64,000 nt of DNA from Stenopsyche tienmushanensis (Eukaryota > Arthropoda > Insecta > Trichoptera > Stenopsychidae). Positions 11,269-23,704 of the stretch are shown one piece after another. A program made the translations under genes and the position numbers. Location: contig WACJ01000308.1 in the NCBI GenBank assembly GCA_008973525.1, positions 336,886 to 400,885 of the forward strand, given 5' to 3'. How positions within the stretch are numbered: position 1 is the first letter of the stretch; the number at the start of each line of letters is the position of its first letter. The notes below the pieces were generated by a model. That model saw only the letters and a program-made list of their open reading frames with translations, ran no database searches and was not told where the DNA came from.

Positions 11269-12544
11269 ATATATAATATATTAGTATATTAACGACACTA
11301 TAATTATTCACAAAAAACGAAATTATTATTTAAGATTTTTTTTCAATATCAAATTTAAAAAAATACATTTTTCAAATAATGTCGTGTAACCATATATACA
11401 CGCTCGTCTTTAGTAAGTGTGTCTAGAATGAATAACCAACATGGCATTCAAAACACAAACAATAAAATTGCTTTAAACGACCACTTATTCTGAATATTTT
11501 CAGATCCAAGAATCAGTTTCATTCGTAATTCATAGCACAATAAATCGTCTTGAAAAAAAATAAGGTCGTGAAATTTGCATGTCGACAATGAAAAAATTTG
11601 ATTTAAACCCAAACGATTACTATTGTCAGAAATATCCCATTGAAGTGATAAGTACGTATGTAGGATGTAGGATCTATGTCAGAAATTATTATTTATGCAT
11701 AGATCATTTTATCAATTTATATTTTGGCACCGTTTGATTGAAATTTGAATTTAGATATTAAAAAAAAAATAAGGGAAGAGACAAAAGGATATTTCCGTTA
11801 TGATTTCTCTATAGATATTTTAAATACAAAATCAAGGAATCAATGCCATGTTTTTGACACAAGAAGCGCCAAATTTTTATGAAATATTTCCTAATCATTT
11901 TTAAGTGCAACTAAAATAACAGCTCCATAGTAAAAGTGACACATTACAATATTAAATAGCACTAGAAAATAAACGCAGTAGTAACTTAGTCATTGCAATA
12001 TTTCATTATACAAGTCGTTAGATACTGAATAAAATATCGTGCGAATGTTATTGTCATTTTATGGTATTAAAACACAAAGGAAGTGCTTTTTGCTTCTTTG
12101 TTGTGACATCTTTGACTGCTTCAAGGGCAACACCATTTAATTATCTTGCCGGTTATGTCATACATTTGAAGATCTTACATAACAATGAATGGATTGCATA
12201 ACAACGTTTACTGCAATATCATATTTAAAGAATGTATTCAAGCATGCGTTGACAATTCGAGAAACGACCGTCAAAATTAATGGAAATTCAACCTCAACTT
12301 TGGCAATTCAGCAATGGTGCATGTGGTCGAAAGTCATTGCCATTGAGTGGTGCAATATCTCTATGACTTTCCAATAATATATAGATGATATCAAAAAGGT
12401 CGAAGAGATTAGAACTCTAAACATTAGCTGTCAAAAGTCAATTGCTTCGGACACAATAAAAAGTCAAAAGGATTTAATAGACAAAATGCATATAGTAATT
12501 TTGTATCATTTGAATTTCAATAATGCAATCATTTTGAATCTATA
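11269..12544. other. Unassigned AT-rich DNA
   Basis: Between family G copy B and the Tc1-like element I see no gene or repeat. Confidence 0.35.
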
Positions 12545-14191
12545 CAGTGGGTCACAAAAGTCATGGGACGCATGTATTATTTTGAAAAGATCGATTTAAT
12601 AGCATAATTGACCGAGTTTTATAATTTTTTTAAATTAGTACTGTTACATGAATTCGGCCCATTAAATTCTTGGGCCAAGATGATAAAACTTGGGAATTCA
12701 GGGTGTTGAATTAGTATTTGCACTATTTCAAGTATATTATAGTGATGAAAAACGATCTGGATGAAAACACGAATGAAAATTTATAAATCAATAATAGCGA
12801 ACACTGTCACAAAATAAAATTTGGGGGCAGGAATAGTTGTAAGTCTAAAAACAGTAAGAGTTATTGGTAATGTTGTATACTATTGTAAGACTACCAAATG
12901 AAGAATCGGAAAAAAAACGTGTTTTGTTCCCTTATTCTATTTGTAATCTCAATCTCTTTTTTAAAATGTATTTCGACTGATATCCCTAAAATTATTTTTA
13001 GTTAGGTTTCCGACGTAGCTGACTTTTTCATTTAAGCTTATGAATCTTCAATATTATATTTACAATCCGCATCCCCGTACAACTAAAAATATCCCAAAAT
13101 ATTACGGTTACGGTCGAGAGATAGAGCCCAGCTACGAGATCAAGAAAACCGGCGGAAAGAGCACGTCTTCCCGCGGCCAGAGTTTTCTAAAGAATCTATC
13201 TTTTTCATTGCAAATCCGCATCTCTACTTGCACATGCGCACGCGCAGTATGCAAGAGGCCGCAGTTAACACATTACATACGGGGCAATCTTTCAACGTCA
13301 CGCATATAAAACTTATATTTACATAAAATATCATTTCTTTTAAAACAACGACAATTTATAAATAAATTTTTCAAAATCAAGATTCACCAAGTATTCCGCC
13401 GCCAGAATTGATATCGAAAAGTACTTATACTGTTTAAATTAAATTAATGTTTAAAAATATTTTGCACTATGTTATTAATGATATATATTTATTATTATAT
13501 ACACTTGGGTCTGTTTTTATGCGAATCTTTTTTTTTTTATTATACTCTTATAATTCAAAATGTATGGCTTACATATGTTTATTTGGGACAAGAACGACTT
13601 TTTCCTTTCTTGGAATACTACTCTTGTAATATTTTGTACTTGGTACGTGTTGATAATTCACAATAAATCGTATTTATTAAACGTAGTTTTAAGAATGTGC
13701 CCATTTTGAAAAAAAAAACATCTCGTGATAACATTTTAGATAACGACAACTAAAATATAGCGTAGTTAATAAAAAATGCATCCCGCGCGTGATGTGTTAA
13801 TCTTGCAAATGGCGCCTACAACGATTTACTTGGCATCACGCAGGATTGGTATTTTCTTCTCGCTAAAAATTATTACACAATGAAAAGTAGATGAAATTTG
13901 ACTACATCCTCCTAATCTTAACCCTATTGAACATATTTGGAATCATCTTTAAAATAATGCGAAAACATGTATTAACTTGAAAATACTAAGATTTCAAGTA
14001 AAATAACCACAAATTTGATCAGATCAAAGCCAATGAGATGAAACAAAGTCTTAAAAACAAGAATGAGCACTTGGTCCAATAACAACATATGCACATTTAT
14101 GACAAATATTAGCTGAATTCATGTTTTTCATAAAAAACTTGTATATTATCAGAAATATACATGTATATCATGACTTTTGTGAGATCCCACC
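12545..14191 (+). mobile_element. Decayed Tc1-like element, about 1.65 kb
   Basis: The left end CAGTGGGTCACAAAAGTCAT and the complemented right end (GGTGGGATCTCACAAAAGTC) share the Tc1-type CACAAAAGTCATG core, and TA flanks both sides. Near the 3' end, 13902-13952 reads LHPPNLNPIEHIWNHL, the DD34E box with the final catalytic Glu. Other transposase parts are too eroded to read with confidence. The stretch 13040-13310 is more GC-rich and may be a later insertion. Confidence 0.72.
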
Positions 14192-15644
14192 TATGTAATC
14201 TAGGACGTATTAACGACCAAATCGATATTACTATTGTTACGTCTTATGAATTCTTAGAAAATATGTAATTTTCAACGATTATTTCTTCTCAAACGATACA
14301 AGAGTCGCATTCATCGTTTGTTGATAATTGCATCGATTACAGAAAACGAGATTTGCCCTTTTTTATGGCTTAACACTTCTGCCGTAGCCTCGAGCGAGGT
14401 GTCGCATGTGTGAGTTCAAGTGTTAAGTGTCATGGACTTGTGGCCATTGTTGTGAACGGTTCTTCGGCATCAACATCAATCACCTGGGATCGTCGACGAA
14501 GGAGCCCCGTGTGAGCTGTGTAATTTGATAATGTGTCTCTCGACAGTGTTGCTGAAGGCAAAACACATTGTTGGACCCACCAACGAAGCCATAATTGTCC
14601 ATCATCATTGTTTGGGCCGTAATCTGCGAGGAAAACCATAATTAATTCCTCACAGTGTAGGACACGTCATGGCTTGCGTTTTTGCTTCGTTACTGTGTTT
14701 TTTTTAAAACGTCTTTATGCAATCTTAACATTATTAATTTTACATGAAAGTCTGCTTGGAGAGTTTTATAAAAACTCTATAATTAATTATAACGTTCATA
14801 TGAAAATATGTGCTGGAAAAATCATATAAATTCATGAACCAAAAATGATTTAAATCCATACCCCTGTCTAGAAAAGTCCTCGTAAACAACGAATGATTCA
14901 CAAATATTAAATTTCCATTAAAGTGACCTTCATCCTGAATTGCATAATCGTGGACTGATGATGATGACACTTCCTATTCTACCATTAAGCATATTTTACT
15001 TGTTCGTTTCCTCTTAGCGAGTCATTTATTAGCATTTAAGATAAGATCAAGATTTTTTCTTGGAAAAACACTTGATAAACCATTTATTTTTAAAAAAGCT
15101 ATTTGGTACATTTATTATCTGGTATTTAATTCTCGAAAGACTACAATCAACGACATTGGTCGGTAACGTGTTGAGCTGACATATTAAACTGATTCAAAAA
15201 ATACGAATTATAAATTTATAACGTCGACAATACTCGAATAAGAAGCAAAATTCATGTTTATCAAGTTCTTCTTGGGATTGAATATATCGAACGTACATCT
15301 GACGATTTAGTAGCTTAAGCGGTTACATTTCATATGATCATAAAAAAATAATTATACTCGGCATTTTAGTAATGGGTCTTACCTTTACACCAATTGACTA
15401 TTCAACGATGACAGCAAAATTATGGCCAATTTATAGTGAAAACCTATAGAATTAAGCAAAATAGTGTATTTAACTGATGAAACACATTGATATCAATTAT
15501 AATTACTGAAATGCCTATTTTTTAAATTAATTTCATAAAAGCGTATTGTGTTAAATCAAAATAATCTAATGAAATCGTACAAATAATAGCTTTGGAACAT
15601 ATTATGTTCAGCCCCACGTAGTAGCACTGTTAACAGCGAAATCT
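14192..15644. other. Unassigned DNA
   Basis: Contains a short TTAA-bounded segment at 14370-14426 (noted under rejections) and otherwise no recognised feature. Confidence 0.35.
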
Positions 15645-15860
15645 TCCATCTCTCTTTAGGTGCAATGTGTTATTTTAACAGCGCCATCTCTTGCGGCCCT
15701 GCGGAGATATTGCACCTGCTTACCGACTGATCGCTTCTTGCGCCTGCACCGTTGCCGGTTGGGTAGTGACGCGCAGGAGGCGGGAGTCGGGAGAGTCGTC
15801 GGTTAGCCTTGGATGCGGAAGGTTGTCCCTCCTGCAGCCAGATCTCTCTCTCTCTCATGC
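15645..15860 (+). repeat. GC-rich dispersed repeat R, copy 1
   Basis: Inverse copy of 53605-53825. Shared words include GGTGCAATGTGTTATTTTAA, CAGCGCCATCT, GTGACGCGCAGGAGGCGGGA and GTCGGGAGAGTCGTCGGTTA. Identity is high by eye, with small insertions. No RNA polymerase III boxes or coding frame are convincing. Family unknown. Confidence 0.8.
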
Positions 15861-15929
15861 GTAATGAATAGTTATTTAGAGAAGAGAGTCTTTCTTTTCG
15901 ATGCCCGTCTATTCCCACCCATTCATCCA

Positions 15930-16050
15930 GCAACATCACGGTCCGATAGAAGAACGGACCCGTGCGTTAGCGCGGCCATCCCAACGAGCACGTGGGGGCG
16001 GGGAGCCGTCCGGGGACTCTGCCCCCGAGAGCGCCCCCGTCTTAACGTTA
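15930..16050. other. GC-rich block with two strong hairpins
   Basis: In an otherwise AT-rich window this stretch contains GGTCCG-(9 nt)-CGGACC (15940-15960) and CGTGGGGGCG pairing with GCGCCCCCGT (15991-16040). It directly follows repeat R copy 1, so it may be part of a larger element. No gene is apparent. Confidence 0.4.
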
Positions 16051-17120
16051 CAACTACAAGTATACTAGTCAGTTGTATCATTTTGTGAAACATTAGTTGT
16101 TTTATAATACTAAAAAAGGTTGCGGAATACTTATCTAGATTCAAATTTAATTCTCTATTTTCCATTAATAATGTACTATAGCTATTGAAATGTAATTAAG
16201 AAATATTTAAATTAGAATCTTTGTACTTGAAATTGGTAATTAATACCATATTATATTACACTTCCCATACTTGAGATAAATTATCCGTGCGATTCATTCG
16301 ATTCTTCTAAATAAGATGCTGGAATATCTAGCTAAAATATTTTTTGAAGGTTTGCAGTTAATAGAGCAAAGCAAACAATAAATTAAACAATACCCTGAAA
16401 TAACAATAGTAAATACGCGTTATGCAACGTTTCTCAGGGGAACTCATTTATAATGCGCTAATCGATTTTCGACGCTGTTATTCTTTCATACTTTTGACAG
16501 ACTCCTTTGATCTAGAAAGCAGTCCGTTGCCATTTAATAGTCGAAGCCATCAACTATCGATCACAATTCGTGCTTCAATGGCAAAACAAAAGATAGAAAA
16601 CTCTGCAAAAACGTGAGAACTCATCTGCGAATCGTTCGATATAGCAAATTATCAACATGGACATTTGTATGATGCATGGAGCCAGTGTAGAATACAATTA
16701 AAAGCTTTGAAATTTTAATTATTAATTGAAATTAAATTAACTTTCTCTTATGAGATATGATTCTCAATCGGTTTCTCTTAAAGACTTCCGAATCGCATCT
16801 AAATTAGTTCGTTTGTGTACGTCATACCAATCATACGATTAATCCTTTCAATGCACGTCGCATCTATTGATGAGTGTTCAAAAAGTTCATATACAACATT
16901 ACCGAATACATGCGCTTAGATCTTATTTCATGTTTATGACAAGCTAAAAAGGATTCAAAGGACTCGATTGTCATTTAAATGATTTGCTAAAATTCTGATC
17001 GACCGAATATCACCCAATGTGCCGCAAATTTTCGTAGAGTACCAGTGCGGTTTCAAAGAGATCAAATCTACTGTGGATCAACTATTTATCATAAGGATGT
17101 TTTCTCAAAATTTTGCAACT
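16051..17120. other. Unassigned AT-rich DNA
   Basis: No motif, repeat or exon recognised. Confidence 0.35.
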
Positions 17121-17735
17121 CACGGGTGTTTTACACATGGACAGACTATTTTTTTTGAAAGTTGGGGGATATTTTTCAACGTTTCATACATAAGTCCTAA
17201 ACAAGATAATTCGGTGGTCTCAGGTCTGGAGACGGTGTGAGCCACGGAATAGGGCACGTCCCCAGGCAAAGAAATCCATTGGTGTCAGGTCTGGAGATCA
17301 TGCGAGCTACGGAATAGGGCCGCCAAAATAATTAATCTAGAAAACAGAGTTGCCCACAAAATAAATCCTAATTGAAAAAATAATCACTGCCTTTGCAATA
17401 ATGAAAGAGGGAATGCTATTTCAGACAACTTCAGTTTAAATAAGGAAAAAGTGTCATGCCTGTATACGAAGCAGAGGTGGCGAATTTGAACAAATTTAAT
17501 AAGAACATTATAAGCAGAAAACGTATTTTCTCAACCCTGACCCTGGCAAACTGGTACCTCTTTAAGTTTAATGACTTATAGAATGTTTTGTATGACATGT
17601 AGCATATCGTTGGAAAGGGTATAGTTTAGAGATATTTTTTAAAACTAAACTAAGTTCAAAACAGTTGTTAGTTTTTCGTTTAGGTAAAAGATATTTCTCA
17701 TTCATTTGCACATTTTATATCGGGAAGTCATGGAC
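17121..17735. mobile_element. Family D element, copy 1
   Basis: The left end CACGGGTGTTTTACACATGG is followed by GGGGGATATTTTTC-type subterminal sequence. Two tandem 65-bp units follow (17215-17325), then unique sequence, then a segment (17640-17735) that matches family D copy 4. The right inverted end is missing. The tandem units are described separately. Confidence 0.65.
17215..17325 (-). repeat. Tandem 65-bp units from a transposase box (2 units)
   Basis: GGTCTGGA recurs at 17223 and 17288, exactly 65 bases apart. Complemented, each unit reads about PIPWLARSPDLTPLDFF before breaking: the third-Asp block of a DDE transposase. Since 65 is not a multiple of three, successive units are out of frame. 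Confidence 0.8.
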
Positions 17736-19884
17736 ATGTGCGGCGTAGTGTCAATCGGTAGGGCCAAGCGGGATTCAAGTATGAGTATCCGTCAGAATAA
17801 ATTACAAGTTACTACACACACATGTGTTTAATGCAGTAATGGGAATATGCAATAAATTAAACAATGCAAGCCGAATTAGTACGAAAGATACGTTCATTTA
17901 ATGATACATACGTTTAAAAAGTAATAATTATATCACGATACATCACGCTGATTCATATTACGCCATTTCGCCACGGAGCTTTTTTCTGACAATCTCCCGT
18001 CGAATTCGAGCAAAGCTCTCATCCGAGAGTGAAATACTTAAGTACACGCTCCACAAATGAAAGGAAGACTTTTTGCGGACTCTATCGTCTTTGATGTGAC
18101 CTTTAGGCTTTTTGCTCCTCCGTTACTTCACAACATATGTTGTGAGAATCTCCGACATGCACTCGTGTCTGCCTTGCAGCTAGGTAATATTTCAAGATTT
18201 ACATAACAAGAGATCGATGGCTCGTCGGCTATGAAAGAGGTCAAATTTCTAAAGAAAAAGTACACAACACCCCCGATGAGTTTGATTCCATTTTCGAAGC
18301 CTTGGAGATGATACGATCTGTATAAAATCTCACATTCACTGACCGCCGCTTCGTCTTGCGAATCATTAATCATTCCGGATCAAAATAATTAAGGATGGCG
18401 TTTGGCATTCATTGTGCATTATTTTTATATGTATCATCTTGTTTAATAAAAAAAATGCTTATTAAAGATGTATCCATGAGGATATTAATTTGTTCGTACG
18501 TCAGTACTTACATCAGGACCCCAATCCATCATATGCTTAGTAAAGTTATCATTCAATATACGCAGATTGATTTTATAGTAGCAAAAACTGCATTTAATAA
18601 TCTTAATCAATGAATCATTTAAAGCCACCATATCAAAAATCTTTTATATCCACATTTTCTAAAATCAATTTATTGTAATATAGAGCAACATATGAAACTA
18701 TTTTTTTTAAATAATGATCATATTTACATACTTTAAATTGTAAGACAATTTACTCCTTCAACATTCTTGCTTGTTTCGAGACACGGTTCAGGAAACACGT
18801 ATTATTGTTATCAAATTTATGGTTATTGCTATGAGTTAGTATAAACAATACGAAGGTAAATAACCAATTAATAAGGCAAACAATTTAACAAAATCAAATC
18901 AGTATCACTAGTGGCTATAAAAATAAAGAACGATGACAAGATCTACAGGGATTTTTCTTAAAAGAGAAGGCCTCGTTAATTAGACGATGATATTCTGACA
19001 TCATCGATAGGATCAGATCTTCATCTCATTCGAAAAATCGTTTAATTAAAAGTGAAAATTAAAAGCTTGATTGTTTATGGTTGACATATTAAAATCATCT
19101 TCATTGAATAGTCATATTAAATAAACTATGAATTTAGGTTTCCCACGAATTGTCGCTAATCGCATTAGAGCTGTGTGCATGATTGTGTGACATACACGTT
19201 TTTTGGTTTGCAATAAGAAAAACGTACTCTACAATCACCCTGAGTATAAAAAAATACTTTCTTCAGATCAAATTAATATTTTTCTAGATAGTTTATGCGG
19301 TATATTTATAGTAAATATATGATGCCTATATTATTTATAATATTATCCTCCTAAATCAATTTTGAATCTAAAACAGCGTGAATTTCTATCATCATAGCAA
19401 TTATATATATTATACAGTCTTGCGTGGGATTCGTCGATCAAATTGAGTAATTCAATGGGTGTTTGAAGTATTTCCGGTGTTCGGTCATTAAATAATCAAT
19501 CGAATCATCAAATATCGGGCCTACATCTCAAGTACTTCCCAAAAACTTCCGGTTTACTTCTTACTGCGTGCATGGAAATGTGCTATTATTGTTCGTTTAA
19601 TCACATTTAATTTTTCAAAATTGTCTAATCATCATTAGACATGAAATTATAAATGAGAGTTGAGAAGCGTTGACGGCATATTAATGTAGCACAGTAGTAT
19701 TTGATGGCAATGCGTGTCGTTTCAATCGCCAATTTTGCTTACATCGGTTTTCATTTTGGTAACATTTAAGTTTTCTGGAAAAATTGAAAATAAAAGTGGC
19801 GCAGTGCATACGCGTAGCATGTTTATAATTTATGTGACGGAGACTGACCAACTGCCGGGTGGAATCGGAGAAAGGGAACCATCG
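17736..19884. other. Unassigned AT-rich DNA
   Basis: An 81-codon minus frame (18128-18373) has no recognised motif. A word, TCGAGACACGGTTCAGGAAA (18777), recurs near 63184 with one change. Confidence 0.35.
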
Positions 19885-20772
19885 CGCTGCGCATGCGTAC
19901 AGCTTATAGCTTGGTTATTGGGTGTCGGTATTTGGGGGTGGAAATTGATGACAAGCTCTACAACGAGGTAGTGTACTCAGTACTGTTGTACGGCGCGCTG
20001 ATATGGGCCGAGGCACTACAAATTGAAAGGGCCAGACTCAACATGGCCAGAGTCCAGAGAAGGAATGCAATCAGAGTGGCTGCTGCATATCGCACAGTGT
20101 CGGAAGACACCGTCCTGGCACTGACTGTCATACCGCCAATTGACCTACTCGCTTACGAGAGACAGGCAATATAGAAAGGTGAAGACAGGAATAACGCCAA
20201 GCAAAGCAGCATGACGGCATGGCAATCCCGATGGGACAACTCAGCTAAGGGTCAGTGGACGCACGAGCTAATATCGAACCTGAGAACCTGGGTAGCCAGA
20301 AAGCACGGTCAACTATCCTACCACTTGACCCAGGTCCTCACCGGGCACGGCTGTTTTGGTAGCTGCCTACACAAAATAGACAAAGAGAACGCCCCGGAGT
20401 GCCACCACTGCAGAGCAGAGTACGATGATGCTGCACACACGACATTTTTCTGCCCAGCATGGAGCACCGAAACTACGGGAGGAACTGGGAATCAGCTCGC
20501 TCTCCCCTAGCAACATGATGCCTTTAATGTTAACGGATGTTAGAACATGGAATGCGTGGTACAAATACACAGCATGCGCTATGCGGCGGAAGGAGGATAC
20601 TGAATAGCAGTATAATGATATCCGAAAGGAGACAAATGGAGAGCACGTGAGGGACACATCGTTAATTAATAGCGAGTGGCAGCCGAAAAGGAGGAGGCTT
20701 TAGTGGGTAAAAATCCCACACTATTACCAGAAATGTTGTGTCTCTTGAAGATTCCCCCCTTTCCAAACAAAA
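19885..20772 (+). pseudogene. R1-clade non-LTR retrotransposon, ORF2 3' fragment
   Basis: The reading frame from 19893 begins at the reverse transcriptase end (CRYLGVEIDDKL). It jumps directly to VVYSVLLYGALIWAEAL, so the roughly 50 residues that normally separate these blocks in R1 proteins are missing. After an in-frame stop (TAG, 20172) it continues as TAWQSRWDNSAKGQWTHELI. A C-terminal Cys/His finger follows (CHHC, then HTTFFCPAW), then a frameshift near 20460 and a final segment ending at 20607. Beyond lies a hairpin, TTAGTGGGTAAAAATCCCAC (20699-20718), like R1 3' UTR ends. The fragment is 5' truncated, internally deleted and inactive. It is inserted away from rDNA as far as I can see. 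Confidence 0.85.
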
Positions 20773-20831
20773 AAGCCTATGGCTTATGTGATACATAAAA
20801 CATGATTCTCCACTGTTTTCATCTCTTTTAA

Positions 20832-21127
20832 CCCCTTCAACGTTACGTATCACTGTTAAAATTGTCATCCGTAGTGACACGATCTTTTCACCGCTAGCAG
20901 ATACGTACATCATATCTAGTATACGAAAATAGTATATCATCAAGTTCGAACAAATCAGTTTCTGAGATGAATCATTCTTACATCTAAAGCATACAACACT
21001 GCAATCGGACATATCCGACATTTTCTATTGAGGTTTGCTTAACTTTCACAATGCGGATATATCCGTCATACCCACTTTGCAGGGACTTTGGACTTGACGG
21101 ATATATACGTCATATCCATTCAAGGGA
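20832..21127. mobile_element. piggyBac-type MITE with TTAA duplication, 296 bp
   Basis: TTAA lies at 20828-20831 and 21128-21131. The ends are CCCCTTCAACG and, complemented, TCCCTTGAATG, the CCCTT-type end of piggyBac-like elements. The right half holds two GGATATATCCGTCAT-like palindromic words. No transposase. It lies just after the R1 fragment. Confidence 0.65.
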
Positions 21128-21131
21128 TTAA

Positions 21132-23589
21132 AGTCGGAGAAAGGGAAGCGTTTCACTTTTCGTGTCGTTCAAAGCAAATTACCCTACCATTCCTATAGAA
21201 GTTTCATTCCAACAAAAATTTCAATTCAATAATATTTTCTTGTGCAGAATATCATATTTTGATATTCATCATTTACAAATTCAATAAATACTGTTGTGAA
21301 TGATCAATATTTACATTAAGTCGTTTGTAATTGATTCTGATAAGAGGACTTCTTCAGTATCCAAGTACTGCAATAATTATTTTCTCCAATAAAACGATTG
21401 ATCAATATAAGTTACATAAATTTATTAAATCCATTGGAATTCTTAGCGTCAAAACGACAACTCATACCGCAACAGCAGTCTTGGCATCATCGATTGACAC
21501 ACAGTAAGATTTAGTGTCATTCTTTCGATGTTGATGACTGATGACGATTGATACCAGGACAGCTTCCATTCTTGGTATTCGTCGATGAAACTTTTGTTTT
21601 TCTTGCATGTCATAAGATTAAGTATTGGATGTATCGACCGTACTAAAATATGATCTCACGCTATTAAATTTATCAAATAACCTTTGGGTGCAATGTATAT
21701 TTTATTGGATCTCTTATGTACTCTTACGTCGCATTTTGTATAATTGTTATATAACAAAGTTATTTTCCGCCATTTAAGCGCATTAGTATTTTTCTTGTCG
21801 AACAATGCACGCAAGCCTAATTACCCATTTGCCGTTGACACGTCATATGATTGCAGAAATCCGATGCATCATCACGTGGAATGGCCGATGTATACTCATA
21901 TCGTCCATTGAAATTATTCGATTCGAATTAATTTAGTTCTTGCGCAACATTCGATGGAAAACTAATTTAAATTTTTCGCTTCTGCGGCACATGGGTGACA
22001 TATTGGGAAATGGTTTGCTTGTGTAATTTTACAGTGCAATCGCTTATAATTCGCTGCGAATACGATATCTGGTAGATTATGTTTGATGCCGTTGTATGAA
22101 ACTCTCAAATTGAATCGTGATAGTCACATTTTTATGGCATCGACACGTTTCATAAATTGTGGACATAAAAATTGAGAGCTTGTAATGGAATCAAGGAGCT
22201 TTAATAGCTTCTAAGTTGATGTCAACTCATTCATCCAACGATGTGAAGGCGTTTGTGATGAATTAATCATGGATTTTAAATGAATTCTTGGCTTTATTGA
22301 AAGGCGTGGTTGTTAAATAGCATGAGCTGCAGTATGATAATAGCGCCGCTATACTTCATACTTATCATGTAAGTTTTATAATTAATTCTTTTACATGAAT
22401 ATTTTCAATGGAACTGTCATAACATGTGATGTACTGCATAGATATATCGACTTTCAGAAGTGGAGGATATTTTTTTTTATCGATGAATTTAGAATAGATA
22501 ATGCCAAAGGAAACGGAGCCAGAATATCAAATCACAAGTATTTGAAAGTAATTGAATTTTTTGTGTACTACTTTCAAATGTTTCCCAATCGTTAGCAATA
22601 CTAATGCTGTATAGTTTTTCGTAAAAAGTGTAATTTCAAAAATAAATTATAGATAGAATTTCCATCGAGGGCGAATTGTGAAGCTTTTGAACGGCATGTA
22701 CGATCGGATGTCCAAATTCGAGCAATCGACCATTGAGCAATTTTTCATCTAAATATTTTCTACTCTTCGGAATTTTTTTGTGTAATAAAGATAAAATTTA
22801 GCCTTCGGTTTCTCAAAAATTAAGCTTGGAAATTTGAATCATAAATATACAAAATTACTCACCATATCACATTACCAATTGTAAACTTTCAGCTTCCAAT
22901 ATTTAGTAAATCCCATGAGCTTTACTTTTACTTCCAATTAAGTCAAATCACATATAAGGCTTTTGACATATTCATCTCAATGGTATTAAATATATTTCGT
23001 GTAAACTTAAACCTAAGAAATTGAGCTACGATTTCAATTATTAAATTCGTGCCATTGGTTACAAGCACCTTTAAAAATAATGAATGCCAATATTAGAAAT
23101 AGGAAGCGCAATAGTTTCTTCAAATCTTTTTTATGCATCTTCTATAGAATAATGTTAATAATATTTATCAGATACTGTATAAGAAAACGCGTAAAAATTA
23201 CATGAAGCTTTAAACAAATTTGGGAATAAGTCCGAATAAATCTATGATTTATACGCGTATATAGGTCTTTGTAGCATGGAACAAATGTATCCTGGAACAA
23301 AATCGCTATTTAATTTGTGGTACTCCCTCCCCCTCCCCATCTTATCTACATACGGAAAACAGGCTATAACTATGTTCAAAAAAGGGTTCGTCGTCATCAG
23401 AGTCTCGCAGTTGGGATCTCTCTGTTTATCCTTCTTCATCCATCATAATACAATCGTACGGGGGCGAAGTGCAGTTCATGGGTGTCTATCGTCCCGTTTT
23501 TATGAATAAATACATTTCAAATTTATTTGGTCTCGGTTTATTATTATGATACTTAAATCATCTCCTGATTTAAGTATTCATTTCGAAGT
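21132..23589. other. Unassigned AT-rich DNA
   Basis: No recognised gene or transposon. Overlapping short frames on both strands at 23242-23509 lack motifs. Confidence 0.35.
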
Positions 23590-23632
23590 TTGAAATCCGT
23601 CAAATTGACGGGTCCCGTAAACCTAGTGTTAA
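23590..23632 (-). repeat. piggyBac-like end sequence, single side
   Basis: Complemented, this reads TTAACACTAGGTTTACGGGA followed by CCCGTCAATTTGACGG, similar to ends of insect piggyBac-like elements. I cannot find its partner. Confidence 0.35.
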
Positions 23633-23704
23633 GTGCCATGAAAACTATATTTATTGGAGAAGAAAAAATGTGCAAAAATCCTTTAAAAAGTATAAATTTT
23701 AGAT

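Noticed and set aside
14370..14426. TTAACACTT...AAGTGTTAA, a 49-bp segment between TTAA sites
   Set aside because: Could be a tiny piggyBac derivative or a chance palindrome. Too short, with no second copy in the window.
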